Positions 1 through 5,490 of a DNA stretch of 6,597 bases are shown in pieces (within the stretch, counting starts at the first letter, position 1; each line of letters opens with the position of its first letter). A program made the position numbers and the translations under genes. This stretch comes from an uncultured Lachnospiraceae bacterium (GTDB taxonomy: Bacteria > Bacillota_A > Clostridia > Lachnospirales > Lachnospiraceae): assembly GCA_902783205.1 (NCBI GenBank), contig CACZQE010000099.1, positions 1 through 6,597 of the forward strand, written 5' to 3'. The notes under the pieces are model-generated. The model was not told where the DNA came from and did not search any database. It was given only the letters and a program-made list of their open reading frames with translations.

Positions 1-344
1 AACTGAACGGCAAGCTGATCGGCGCTGCACAGCGTGTTCCGACTCCGACAGGTTCCACCACAATCCTTACAGCAGTTGTTAAGGGTGACGACGTAACAGT
101 TGATGGAATCAACGCAGCTATGAAGGCAGCTTCCAACGAGTCCTTCGGTTACAACGAGGACGAGATCGTTTCTTCCGATATCGTAGGAATGAGATTCGGT
201 TCCTTATTCGATGCAACACAGACAATGGTTAACCCGGTAGGCGACGGCCTCTTTGAGGTACAGGTTGTTTCATGGTATGACAATGAGAACAGCTACACAT
301 CTCAGATGGTTCGTACAATCAAGTACTTCGCTGAGCTTGCTTAA
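1..344 (+). CDS. gap: glyceraldehyde-3-phosphate dehydrogenase, C-terminal part (5' truncated by window)
   Basis: This is the last 113 codons of cytosolic NAD-dependent GAPDH, which converts glyceraldehyde-3-phosphate, NAD and phosphate to 1,3-bisphosphoglycerate. The reading frame begins at base 3 and ends in TAA at 342-344. What is visible is part of the catalytic domain: LNGKLIG, then [10 protein letters not shown], which occupies the place of the AFRVPTPNVS segment carrying the substrate-binding Arg. The SSDIVG and GSLFDATQT region follows, and then the signature [14 protein letters not shown] that ends the family. The catalytic Cys and the NAD-binding Rossmann domain lie upstream of the window. 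The [12 protein letters not shown] variant differs from the E. coli/Bacillus consensus and, from memory, resembles the Clostridia/Lachnospiraceae form. pgk follows 76 nt downstream with a terminator-type hairpin between them, consistent with gap mRNA being more abundant than the pgk part. Identity is essentially certain; whether a second paralogue exists cannot be seen. Confidence 0.97.
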   Translation, partial: LNGKLIGAAQRVPTPTGSTTILTAVVKGDDVTVDGINAAMKAASNESFGYNEDEIVSSDIVGMRFGSLFDATQTMVNPVGDGLFEVQVVSWYDNENSYTSQMVRTIKYFAELA

Positions 345-373
345 TCGTAACCCGAATGTTTTAAGCAGAACAT

Positions 374-405
374 GGGTCCGGTCTTAGGACCGGACCCGTT
401 TTTTT
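374..405 (+). terminator. intrinsic terminator/attenuator between gap and pgk
   Basis: A perfect 10-bp GC-rich stem (GGGTCCGGTC at 374-383 with GACCGGACCC at 388-397) closes a TTAG tetraloop. One G and seven T residues (399-405) follow, the classic Rho-independent layout. Only 15 nt separate the T-run from the pgk ATG at 421, and that space is taken by the pgk Shine-Dalgarno. Transcripts that reach pgk from the gap side must read through, so it probably acts as a partial terminator that sets the gap:pgk ratio. It could also protect the 3' end of a processed gap mRNA. Confidence 0.88.
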
Positions 406-420
406 ATAAGGAGACCAATT

Positions 421-1611
421 ATGCTTAATAAGAAATCTGTAGATGATATTAATGTAAAGGGCCAGAGAGTCCTGGTGCGCTGTGACTTTAACGTACCCCT
501 GCAGGATGGCGTGATCACTGACGAGAACCGTCTTGTAGCATCCCTTCCGACCATTAAAAAGCTGATTGCCGACGGCGGAAAGATCATCCTCTGCTCCCAC
601 CTGGGCAAGCCCAAAGGAGAGCCTAAGCCTGAGCTTTCTCTTGCGCCGGTTGCAAAGAGAATGTCCGAGCTTTTAGGACAGGAAGTTGTATTTGCGGCAG
701 ATCCCGAAGTTGTAGGACCTAATGCAAAGGCAGCTGTTGCCGCTATGAAAGACGGCGACGTTGTACTTCTTGAGAACACCCGTTATCGTAAGGAAGAGAC
801 CAAGAACGGAGAGGCTTTCTCCAAAGATCTTGCATCTCTCTGCGACGTATTTGTTAATGATGCTTTCGGTACCGCACACAGAGCACACTGCTCCAATGTA
901 GGTGTGACAGAGTATGTTGATACTGCAGTGGTGGGTTACCTGATGCAGAAAGAGATCGATTTCCTCGGTAATGCTGTCAATAATCCCGAGAGACCTTTTA
1001 TCGCTATCCTGGGCGGATCCAAGGTTTCCTCCAAGATTTCCGTTATCAACAACCTGCTTGACAAGGTAGATACACTGATCATCGGCGGCGGCATGGCTTA
1101 CACATTTGCCAAGGCTCAGGGCAATGAAGTAGGAAAGTCCCTGCTTGAGGAAGACTATCTTGACTACTCCCTCGAGATGATCAAAAAGGCAGAAGACAAG
1201 GGCGTTAAGCTCCTTCTTCCGGTTGATACCGTTGTTGCAAAAGAGTTTGCAAATGATGCTCCTTCCCGTGTTGTAGAAGGAAGCATGGCACCTGATGAGA
1301 TGGGCCTTGATATCGGACCCAAGACTCAGAAGATTTACGCAGACGCTGTTAAGGATGCAAAAACTGTTGTATGGAACGGTCCCATGGGCGTATTCGAGAT
1401 GCCTAATTTCGCAAAGGGAACCATCGCAGTAGCAGAGGCTCTTGCACAGACTGATGCCGTAACCATCATCGGCGGCGGTGACTCCGCAGCAGCTGTTAAC
1501 CAGCTGGGATTCGGTGACAAGATGACTCATATCTCCACAGGCGGCGGCGCTTCCCTTGAGTTCCTTGAGGGCAAGGAGCTTCCGGGTGTGGCAGCAGCAA
1601 ACGACAAATAA
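421..1611 (+). CDS. pgk: phosphoglycerate kinase
   Basis: Full-length 396-residue cytosolic PGK, the normal bacterial length. It transfers the acyl phosphate of 1,3-bisphosphoglycerate to ADP, giving 3-phosphoglycerate and ATP. The N-lobe carries [10 protein letters not shown] (residues 17-26, with substrate-binding D22 and N24), R37, HLGKPKG (60-66), R121 in ENTRY, and [10 protein letters not shown] (145-154, R154), which together form the basic substrate patch. The C-lobe carries LGGSKVSSK (197-205, nucleotide-binding K201), GGGMAYTF (222-229), WNGPMGVFE (318-326), the [10 protein letters not shown] phosphate loop (350-359) and [13 protein letters not shown] (372-384). The ATG start is supported by AAGGAG at 408-413, 7 nt upstream. 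Its arginine codons include no CGG or AGG, as expected of a highly expressed gene. It sits between gap and tpiA, and transcription probably enters from gap through the 374-405 hairpin. Nothing is missing or broken. Confidence 0.98.
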   Translation: MLNKKSVDDINVKGQRVLVRCDFNVPLQDGVITDENRLVASLPTIKKLIADGGKIILCSHLGKPKGEPKPELSLAPVAKRMSELLGQEVVFAADPEVVGPNAKAAVAAMKDGDVVLLENTRYRKEETKNGEAFSKDLASLCDVFVNDAFGTAHRAHCSNVGVTEYVDTAVVGYLMQKEIDFLGNAVNNPERPFIAILGGSKVSSKISVINNLLDKVDTLIIGGGMAYTFAKAQGNEVGKSLLEEDYLDYSLEMIKKAEDKGVKLLLPVDTVVAKEFANDAPSRVVEGSMAPDEMGLDIGPKTQKIYADAVKDAKTVVWNGPMGVFEMPNFAKGTIAVAEALAQTDAVTIIGGGDSAAAVNQLGFGDKMTHISTGGGASLEFLEGKELPGVAAANDK

Positions 1612-1624
1612 ATAACTGAAAATA

Positions 1625-1658
1625 TTTCACAGGCTTCCCCACAGGGAAGCTTGTGAAA
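1625..1658 (+). other. long intergenic hairpin between pgk and tpiA (no U-tract)
   Basis: The arms 1625-1639 and 1644-1658 pair over 15 bp, with a single G-U wobble (G1632 with U1651) and a CACA tetraloop. The sequence after the stem is GTAAAATG rather than a T-run, so it lacks the signature of an intrinsic terminator. It lies 13 nt after the pgk stop and 24 nt before the tpiA ATG. Likely roles, by inference, are blocking 3'-5' exonucleases to stabilise pgk mRNA, or offering a double-stranded cleavage site that separates the pgk and tpiA messages. The structure is read directly from the sequence; the function is not shown. Confidence 0.75.
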
Positions 1659-1682
1659 GTAAAATGAAAAGAGGGTATAAAA

Positions 1683-2429
1683 ATGCGTAGAAAAATCGTA
1701 GCAGGTAACTGGAAAATGAACAAGACTCCTACAGAAGCACTGGCACTGATCGAGGAGTTAAAGCCTCTGGTAGCAAGTGATGACGTGGACGTGGTTTTCT
1801 GTGTTCCGGCAATTGACCTGATCCCCGCAGTGGAAGCAGTTAAAGGCACCAATATCAATATCGGCGCACAGAACCTTTACTTTGAGGAGAGCGGCGCTTA
1901 CACAGGTGAGATCGCTCCGGCTATGCTTGTTGACGCAGGCGTTAAGTATGTAATCATCGGACACTCTGAGAGAAGAGGCTATTTCGGCGAGACAGATGAA
2001 GATGTAAATAAGAAAGTGCTTAAGGCTTTAGAGCATGGTCTTATTCCGATCATGTGCTGCGGCGAGTCTCTTGAAGAGAGAGAGCAGGGCGTTACGATCG
2101 AGGTTGTCCGCAAGCAGGTTAAGGTTGGATTCCAGGGCGTCAGCGCTGCAGACGCAGCTAAGGTTGTTATCGCTTATGAGCCGATCTGGGCTATCGGAAC
2201 AGGAAAAACTGCTACAACCGCACAGGCTCAGGAAGTCTGCAAGGCAGTCCGCGAAGTAATCGCTGAGATCTATGACGATGCTACTGCAGCAGCTATCCGT
2301 ATCCAGTACGGCGGATCCGTAAACGGAAAGACAGCTCCGGACCTGTTCGCACAGGATGATATCGACGGCGGTCTTGTTGGCGGCGCTTCCTTAAAGGCTG
2401 ATTTCGGAAACATCGTTAATTACAAATAA
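1683..2429 (+). CDS. tpiA: triosephosphate isomerase
   Basis: Full-length 248-residue (beta/alpha)8-barrel enzyme of the cytosol that interconverts dihydroxyacetone phosphate and glyceraldehyde-3-phosphate. Catalytic residues are all present: N9 and K11 in AGNWKMN (7-13), H94 in IIGHSERR (91-98), and E166 in [14 protein letters not shown] (164-177), which also holds the flexible loop 6 that closes over substrate. The phosphate-binding YGGSV (209-213, S212) and LVGGASL (231-237) close the barrel. The ATG is preceded by GAGGG at 1671-1675, 7 nt away. It follows pgk by 71 nt, with a strong hairpin in the gap, and is followed by an intrinsic terminator, so it is the last glycolytic gene of this block. 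Codon choice matches pgk and gap (no CGG or AGG arginine codons). Phosphoglycolate, a known potent inhibitor of this family, is a plausible substrate of the HAD domain encoded next door. Confidence 0.98.
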   Translation: MRRKIVAGNWKMNKTPTEALALIEELKPLVASDDVDVVFCVPAIDLIPAVEAVKGTNINIGAQNLYFEESGAYTGEIAPAMLVDAGVKYVIIGHSERRGYFGETDEDVNKKVLKALEHGLIPIMCCGESLEEREQGVTIEVVRKQVKVGFQGVSAADAAKVVIAYEPIWAIGTGKTATTAQAQEVCKAVREVIAEIYDDATAAAIRIQYGGSVNGKTAPDLFAQDDIDGGLVGGASLKADFGNIVNYK

Positions 2430-2466
2430 GAAGCCGGAGTTACACTTCGGAATGTAGATGAACCAT

Positions 2467-2503
2467 ATATCCGCAGGACCTCCGGGAACTGCGGATATTT
2501 TTT
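2467..2503 (+). terminator. intrinsic terminator after tpiA
   Basis: A perfect 10-bp stem (ATATCCGCAG at 2467-2476 with CTGCGGATAT at 2489-2498) encloses a 12-nt loop and runs into six T residues (2498-2503). A smaller 6-bp hairpin (2434-2439 with 2445-2450, one G-U pair, loop TTACA) lies just upstream, right after the tpiA stop. The T-run ends 19 nt before the next start codon, leaving space only for that gene's Shine-Dalgarno. It therefore ends the glycolytic transcript while possibly letting some readthrough reach the HAD-HD gene. Confidence 0.85.
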
Positions 2504-2522
2504 GTAAGACAGGAGCCGGATT

Positions 2523-3818
2523 ATGAAAAAAACAATCTTACTATTTGATCTGGACGGAACCCTGACACGGTCCGGAGAAGGCATTACAAAGTGTGTCCGT
2601 TATGCCCTCGAGGGCATGGGATATCCCGCTCCTGATCCGGAGGAACTGGTTTCCTTCATCGGGCCTCCCCTGGCAGATCAGTTTATGGTTTTCGCGGGCA
2701 TGGACAGGGATCAGGCGCTGGAGGCAGTCCGCCTTTACCGGGAGAGATATGAAGTAAAAGGAATCTTTGAAAACAGTCCCTATCCGGGTATTCCGGAGCT
2801 TTTGTCCGCCGTACGACGGGAAGGTGCCGTCACAGCAGTAGCTTCCTCAAAGCCGGAGCGCTATGTCCGGAAAATCCTTGACCATTTTCAGATACTGGAC
2901 TGTTTTGATGAAATTGTCGGAGACACCATGGACGGGAGCCGGTCCTCCAAGATTGCCGTGATCAGGGAAGTCATGGACCGCCTCCATACCGGTCCGGACA
3001 GGGACCTGATCGTAATGATCGGAGATAAGAATTACGACGTTGACGGGGCCAGAGAAGCCGGAGTCATGAGCCTGGCAGTCGGTTACGGTTACGGGAGCCC
3101 GGAGGAGCTGGTCAGGGCGAGACCTGACCGGATCGCCTGGACAGTGCCCCAGCTGGAAGAAATTCTGACCGATCTCTGCCGCAGGCCTGATTTCTATAGC
3201 CGGGAAAAGGGGGAATCCGAAAGCGGAACAGGAGACGACCGGCTTGACAGGCAGCTGGCATTTGCCCTGATGATCGACCGGGAGAAGAACATTTTCCGGC
3301 AGACTCACCTGTCCGGGCACGGGAGAAATGAAAATGATGCCGAACATGCCTGGCATATGGCGGTCATGGCCTATCTGCTTAAGGAATATGCCAATGAGCA
3401 GGTAGATATCAGCCGTGTTATGATCATGTGCCTCATCCATGATATCGTGGAGATTGAGGCCGGGGATACCTATGCCTATGATAAGAAGAACCTGAAGACC
3501 CAGAAGGCAAGGGAAGACGCGGCAAAGGAGAAGCTTTATTCCATGCTGCCGGATGACCAGAAGCAGGAGATGATCAGTCTCTTTGATGAGTTTGAGGAAG
3601 CAGAGACCCCCGAGGCAAAGTTTGCCCACGCCATGGATAATCTTCAGCCTCTGCTATTAAATCACAGTAACGGAGGCAGTGACTGGGTTGAACATGAAAT
3701 GACATCCGGGCCGGTCTATGAGAGACAGACCCTGACCAGACTCGGGTCGGAGAAACTTTATCAGGTAACTGACCGGATCATACAGGACAATATAAAGAAG
3801 GGCAGTCTGAAAGAATAA
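2523..3818 (+). CDS. HAD phosphatase - HD phosphohydrolase (YfbR/HDDC2-like) fusion protein
   Basis: A 431-residue soluble protein with two different phosphatase domains. Residues 4 to about 215 are a HAD subfamily IA hydrolase: motif I FDLDGTLT (8-15; nucleophile D9 and acid/base D11), a helical cap at about 16-83, motif II VASSKP (S108/S109), motif III K143, and motif IV IGDKNYDVDGA (166-176; D168 and D172). Phosphoglycolate phosphatases and related sugar- or nucleotide-phosphate phosphatases share this layout. A charged Gly/Ser-rich linker (about 220-242) leads to an HD domain (245 to about 405) with NDAEHAWHM (H275), CLIHDIVEIEAGD (H306, D307, E310) and AHAMDNLQPLL (D372). These are the metal ligands of the YfbR/HDDC2 (HD_3) deoxynucleoside 5'-monophosphatase type. 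Both active sites look intact, and I see no Shine-Dalgarno plus start near the linker, so this is a true fusion. The start follows AGGAG (2511-2515) by 7 nt. More than half its arginines use CGG or AGG, unlike pgk and tpiA. Substrates are inferred, not shown. Confidence 0.88.
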   Translation: MKKTILLFDLDGTLTRSGEGITKCVRYALEGMGYPAPDPEELVSFIGPPLADQFMVFAGMDRDQALEAVRLYRERYEVKGIFENSPYPGIPELLSAVRREGAVTAVASSKPERYVRKILDHFQILDCFDEIVGDTMDGSRSSKIAVIREVMDRLHTGPDRDLIVMIGDKNYDVDGAREAGVMSLAVGYGYGSPEELVRARPDRIAWTVPQLEEILTDLCRRPDFYSREKGESESGTGDDRLDRQLAFALMIDREKNIFRQTHLSGHGRNENDAEHAWHMAVMAYLLKEYANEQVDISRVMIMCLIHDIVEIEAGDTYAYDKKNLKTQKAREDAAKEKLYSMLPDDQKQEMISLFDEFEEAETPEAKFAHAMDNLQPLLLNHSNGGSDWVEHEMTSGPVYERQTLTRLGSEKLYQVTDRIIQDNIKKGSLKE

Positions 3819-3850
3819 ACTGGTATTAAAAAAATAAACGAAATTGGCTA

Positions 3851-3878
3851 TTTATTTATTATCAGAATGACATATAAT
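3851..3878 (+). promoter_or_regulatory. candidate sigma-A promoter for the pyridoxamine kinase gene
   Basis: A perfect -10 box TATAAT lies at 3873-3878. The best -35 match at 16-18 nt spacing is poor (TTTATT at 3851-3856, 16 nt). The region upstream (3824-3863) is very AT-rich, with a seven-A run at 3828-3834 that could act as an UP-like element. Transcription would start near 3885, giving a leader of about 78 nt. No terminator is evident between the HAD-HD gene and this site, so some readthrough is also possible. Confidence 0.55.
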
Positions 3879-3884
3879 GAATCG

Positions 3885-3962
3885 TATATATCAGGTAGGG
3901 ACATTACCCTTTAAAAGGCCGACAGTGGCCGCGATCATAATTATACGGAGGAACCTGTAATA
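3885..3962 (+). promoter_or_regulatory. candidate structured 5' leader of the pyridoxamine kinase gene
   Basis: The leader can fold as a small three-way junction. CAGGT (3892-3896) pairs with ACCTG (3953-3957). AGGG (3897-3900) pairs with CCCT (3907-3910), stacked directly on the first helix. GGCC (3917-3920) pairs with GGCC (3927-3930). The closing helix starts one base after the GGAGG Shine-Dalgarno (3947-3951). The loop bases CATTA (3902-3906) are complementary to TAATG (3961-3965), which includes the start codon. All helices are short, so chance is a serious alternative. I do not recognise a known riboswitch class. Confidence 0.25.
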
Positions 3963-4808
3963 ATGAAAAGAATACTTACGATTCAGGATATTTCATGCCT
4001 TGGAAAATGCAGTCTGACCATCGCTCTGCCCATTATTTCATCCATGGGCGTGGAGACAGTGATACTGCCGACCGCTGTTCTCTCCACCCATACCATGTTT
4101 CAGGGATTTACCGTCAAAGATCTCTCTGATCAGCTGATTCCCATTACGGAACACTGGAAGAAGGAAAATGTGGTCTTTGACGCTATCTATACAGGATATC
4201 TCGGGACTGAGGAAGAAATAGACGCGGTAAAAGAGATCATCAGGGATTTTTCCACAGAAGACACGGTCGTCTTTGTGGACCCGGTTATGGGAGATAACGG
4301 AAAGCTTTATCCAGCCTTTGACGAGAATTATGCCGCTAAAAATGCCACCCTCTGCGCATGCGCGGATATTATCGTGCCCAATATGACAGAGGCATGTTAT
4401 ATGACCGGCATGGACTACAGGGAAGAATATGATGAAGCCTATGTCAGGGAACTGATCACGAAGACAGCCGGACTGGGCGCCTCTGTGACGGCCCTGACCG
4501 GGGTGTCCCTGTCAGAGGGAAAGACCGGTGTCATGGGTTATGACAGCAGGAATGATTCCTGGTTTGTATATCAGAATGACAGGATCCCCACATCCTATCA
4601 CGGTACGGGGGACGTTTTCTCCAGCGTTACAGTCGGCGCCATGATGCGGGGGATCAGCTGGCAGGATTCCCTGAAAATCGCAGCTGACTATACAGCCCAT
4701 ACTATCGAGGTAACCATGGACAATCCAAAAAAGCCCTGGTACGGAGTGGATTTTGAGACAACCATACCGGATCTCATCACCGTCTTAAAACAATTTATTG
4801 AAGATTGA
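3963..4808 (+). CDS. pyridoxamine/pyridoxal kinase (PdxK/PdxY family)
   Basis: A 281-residue cytosolic ribokinase-superfamily enzyme that phosphorylates pyridoxamine, pyridoxal or pyridoxine with ATP in the vitamin B6 salvage route to pyridoxal 5'-phosphate. The length matches E. coli PdxY and PdxK. Visible signatures are ILTIQDISCLGKCSLT (4-19) at the substrate end, LPTAVLSTHT (35-44), YTGYLG (76-81; GYLG is shared with PdxY), VDPVMGDNGKLY (105-116), VPNMTEA (138-144) in the nucleotide site, and HGTGDVFSS (213-221) with the anion hole and catalytic base D217. ThiD-type kinases share the fold, but the N-terminal segment and GYLG favour B6 kinase. PdxK and PdxY cannot be told apart here, so no symbol is given. 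The ATG follows GGAGG (3947-3951) by a rather long 11 nt. A candidate promoter and leader lie upstream, and the nitroreductase gene follows after 65 nt. Confidence 0.9.
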   Translation: MKRILTIQDISCLGKCSLTIALPIISSMGVETVILPTAVLSTHTMFQGFTVKDLSDQLIPITEHWKKENVVFDAIYTGYLGTEEEIDAVKEIIRDFSTEDTVVFVDPVMGDNGKLYPAFDENYAAKNATLCACADIIVPNMTEACYMTGMDYREEYDEAYVRELITKTAGLGASVTALTGVSLSEGKTGVMGYDSRNDSWFVYQNDRIPTSYHGTGDVFSSVTVGAMMRGISWQDSLKIAADYTAHTIEVTMDNPKKPWYGVDFETTIPDLITVLKQFIED

Positions 4809-4826
4809 CCCGCCATCTGCTATGAT
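4798..4826 (+). promoter_or_regulatory. sigma-A extended -10 promoter for the nitroreductase gene
   Basis: The -35 box TTGAAG (4798-4803) and -10 box TATGAT (4821-4826) are separated by exactly 17 nt. A TGC just before the -10 (4818-4820) gives an extended -10 motif. The -35 overlaps the last codons of the pyridoxamine kinase gene, whose stop is at 4806-4808. Transcription would begin near 4833, about 40 nt upstream of the nitroreductase start. This is the best-formed promoter in the window. Confidence 0.7.
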
Positions 4827-4839
4827 GAATATTAGACGG

Positions 4840-4855
4840 GAAACATCTGTGTTTC
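4840..4855 (+). other. small hairpin in the nitroreductase 5' leader
   Basis: GAAACA (4840-4845) pairs perfectly with TGTTTC (4850-4855) around a TCTG loop. It lies just downstream of the predicted transcription start and ends 2 nt before the AAGGAGGG Shine-Dalgarno (4858-4865). As an inverted repeat in DNA it could be a repressor half-site pair. As RNA it could protect the 5' end or tune ribosome access. It is short, and no function is shown. Confidence 0.4.
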
Positions 4856-4873
4856 ATAAGGAGGGTATCTATT

Positions 4874-5392
4874 ATGGATGTTATGGAAGCTATTTTTGAG
4901 AGAAGGAGTATCCGAAAGTTTACGGATCAGATGATTCCGGATGATATACTGGAGCAGCTGGTGGAAGCGGCTCTGCACGCTCCGAGCGGCAGGGGAGACA
5001 AGACCTGGAAGTTCACGGTAGTTACAAATGCGGATCTGATCAGGAAGCTGGCAGATGGTATTTCCCGCCAGCTGAACAGACAGGGTTATAACATGTATAA
5101 TCCCACAGTACTGATCATCCCTTCCAACCTCAGGGACAGCCGTTTCGGCAAAGAGGATGATGCCTGCGCGCTGCAGAATATTTTCCTGGCAGCTCACGCT
5201 TATGGAGTGGGTTCCTGCTGGATCAATCAGCTCCAGGGTATCTGTGATACGGATATCATCCGCCCCATTCTTGATGAGATGGGCATTCCGGCTGATCATG
5301 TGATCTACGGTATGGCAGCTCTGGGTTATCCGGCAGCAGACAACGGTTCACACCCCTATAAGAGAGTGGGAGAGGTGGCCTACGTTCGATAA
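4874..5392 (+). CDS. nitroreductase family protein (FMN-dependent oxidoreductase)
   Basis: A 172-residue member of the nitroreductase fold family, whose members bind FMN as dimers and reduce varied electrophiles with NAD(P)H. The N-terminus has AIFERRSIRKF (6-16) with the R10/R11/S12/R14 pattern that contacts the FMN phosphate. EAALHAPSGRGDKTWKF (31-47) is the second flavin-binding segment. DDACALQNIFLAAHAYGVGSCWI (95-117) is the dimer-interface helix and flavin contact, and MAALGYP (147-153) with the basic tail PYKRVGEV (161-168) closes the site. It is a compact form, shorter than E. coli NfsB. The ATG follows a near-perfect AAGGAGGG (4858-4865) by 8 nt; the Met at codon 4 is less well placed. 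It has its own promoter at the end of the B6 kinase gene and a terminator after it. The true substrate cannot be told from sequence, and a link to B6 metabolism would be speculation. Confidence 0.9.
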   Translation: MDVMEAIFERRSIRKFTDQMIPDDILEQLVEAALHAPSGRGDKTWKFTVVTNADLIRKLADGISRQLNRQGYNMYNPTVLIIPSNLRDSRFGKEDDACALQNIFLAAHAYGVGSCWINQLQGICDTDIIRPILDEMGIPADHVIYGMAALGYPAADNGSHPYKRVGEVAYVR

Positions 5393-5420
5393 GGCAGGTC
5401 CGGAATAAAAATGTATGCAG

Positions 5421-5463
5421 AGGGTGCTGCACAAAAGAGTGAAAAATGTGCGGCACCCTTTTT
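5421..5463 (+). terminator. intrinsic terminator after the nitroreductase gene
   Basis: A 13-bp stem (5421-5433 with 5447-5459) with a single U-G wobble (5428 with 5452) encloses a 13-nt A-rich loop and ends in five T residues (5459-5463). It begins 28 nt after the nitroreductase stop. There is no matching T-run on the other strand, so it is one-directional. The next start codon is only 27 nt beyond the T-run. Confidence 0.88.
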
Positions 5464-5475
5464 CTGGCTGTGAAG

Positions 5476-5483
5476 AGGCGGTG
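5476..5483 (+). promoter_or_regulatory. ribosome-binding site fixing the start of the membrane Rossmann protein gene
   Basis: AGGCGGTG matches the extended Shine-Dalgarno AGGAGGTG at 7 of 8 positions and lies 7 nt before ATG 5491. An in-frame TGA at 5482-5484 excludes any longer start, so ATG 5491 is the first possible initiation codon of this frame. Confidence 0.7.
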
Positions 5484-5490
5484 AAAAGCA

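Noticed and set aside
673..1530. An open frame of 285 codons on the minus strand opposite pgk
   Set aside because: It lies wholly within the antisense of an intact, motif-complete pgk. Its translation is Cys/His/Ile-rich with no recognisable domain, and it is an antisense shadow of strongly biased codons.
2035..2259. A 74-codon plus-strand frame within tpiA in another frame
   Set aside because: It falls inside the tpiA catalytic region, and its Arg/Ser/Leu-rich product looks like an out-of-frame shadow.
3188..3280. A hidden internal start that would split the HAD-HD gene into two proteins
   Set aside because: An AGGAG occurs near 3230, but no in-frame ATG/GTG/TTG follows at usable spacing, and the frame runs through without a stop.
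2847..3629. An open frame of 260 codons on the minus strand inside the HAD-HD gene
   Set aside because: The plus strand encodes clear catalytic motifs over the same bases. The minus-strand product has no recognisable motif.
3819..3872. A terminator after the HAD-HD gene
   Set aside because: The region has A- and T-runs but no GC-containing stem. Only weak all-AT pairings are possible.
3844..3878. TTGGCT (3844-3849) as the -35 partner of the TATAAT at 3873
   Set aside because: The spacing is 23 nt, too long for a sigma-A promoter. A poor -35 at normal spacing with an AT-rich upstream region is more likely.
3885..3962. A known riboswitch class (preQ1, THF, fluoride, ZTP, guanidine) ahead of the B6 kinase
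   Set aside because: None of the conserved cores I can recall matches this leader. Only an unclassified weak fold can be proposed.
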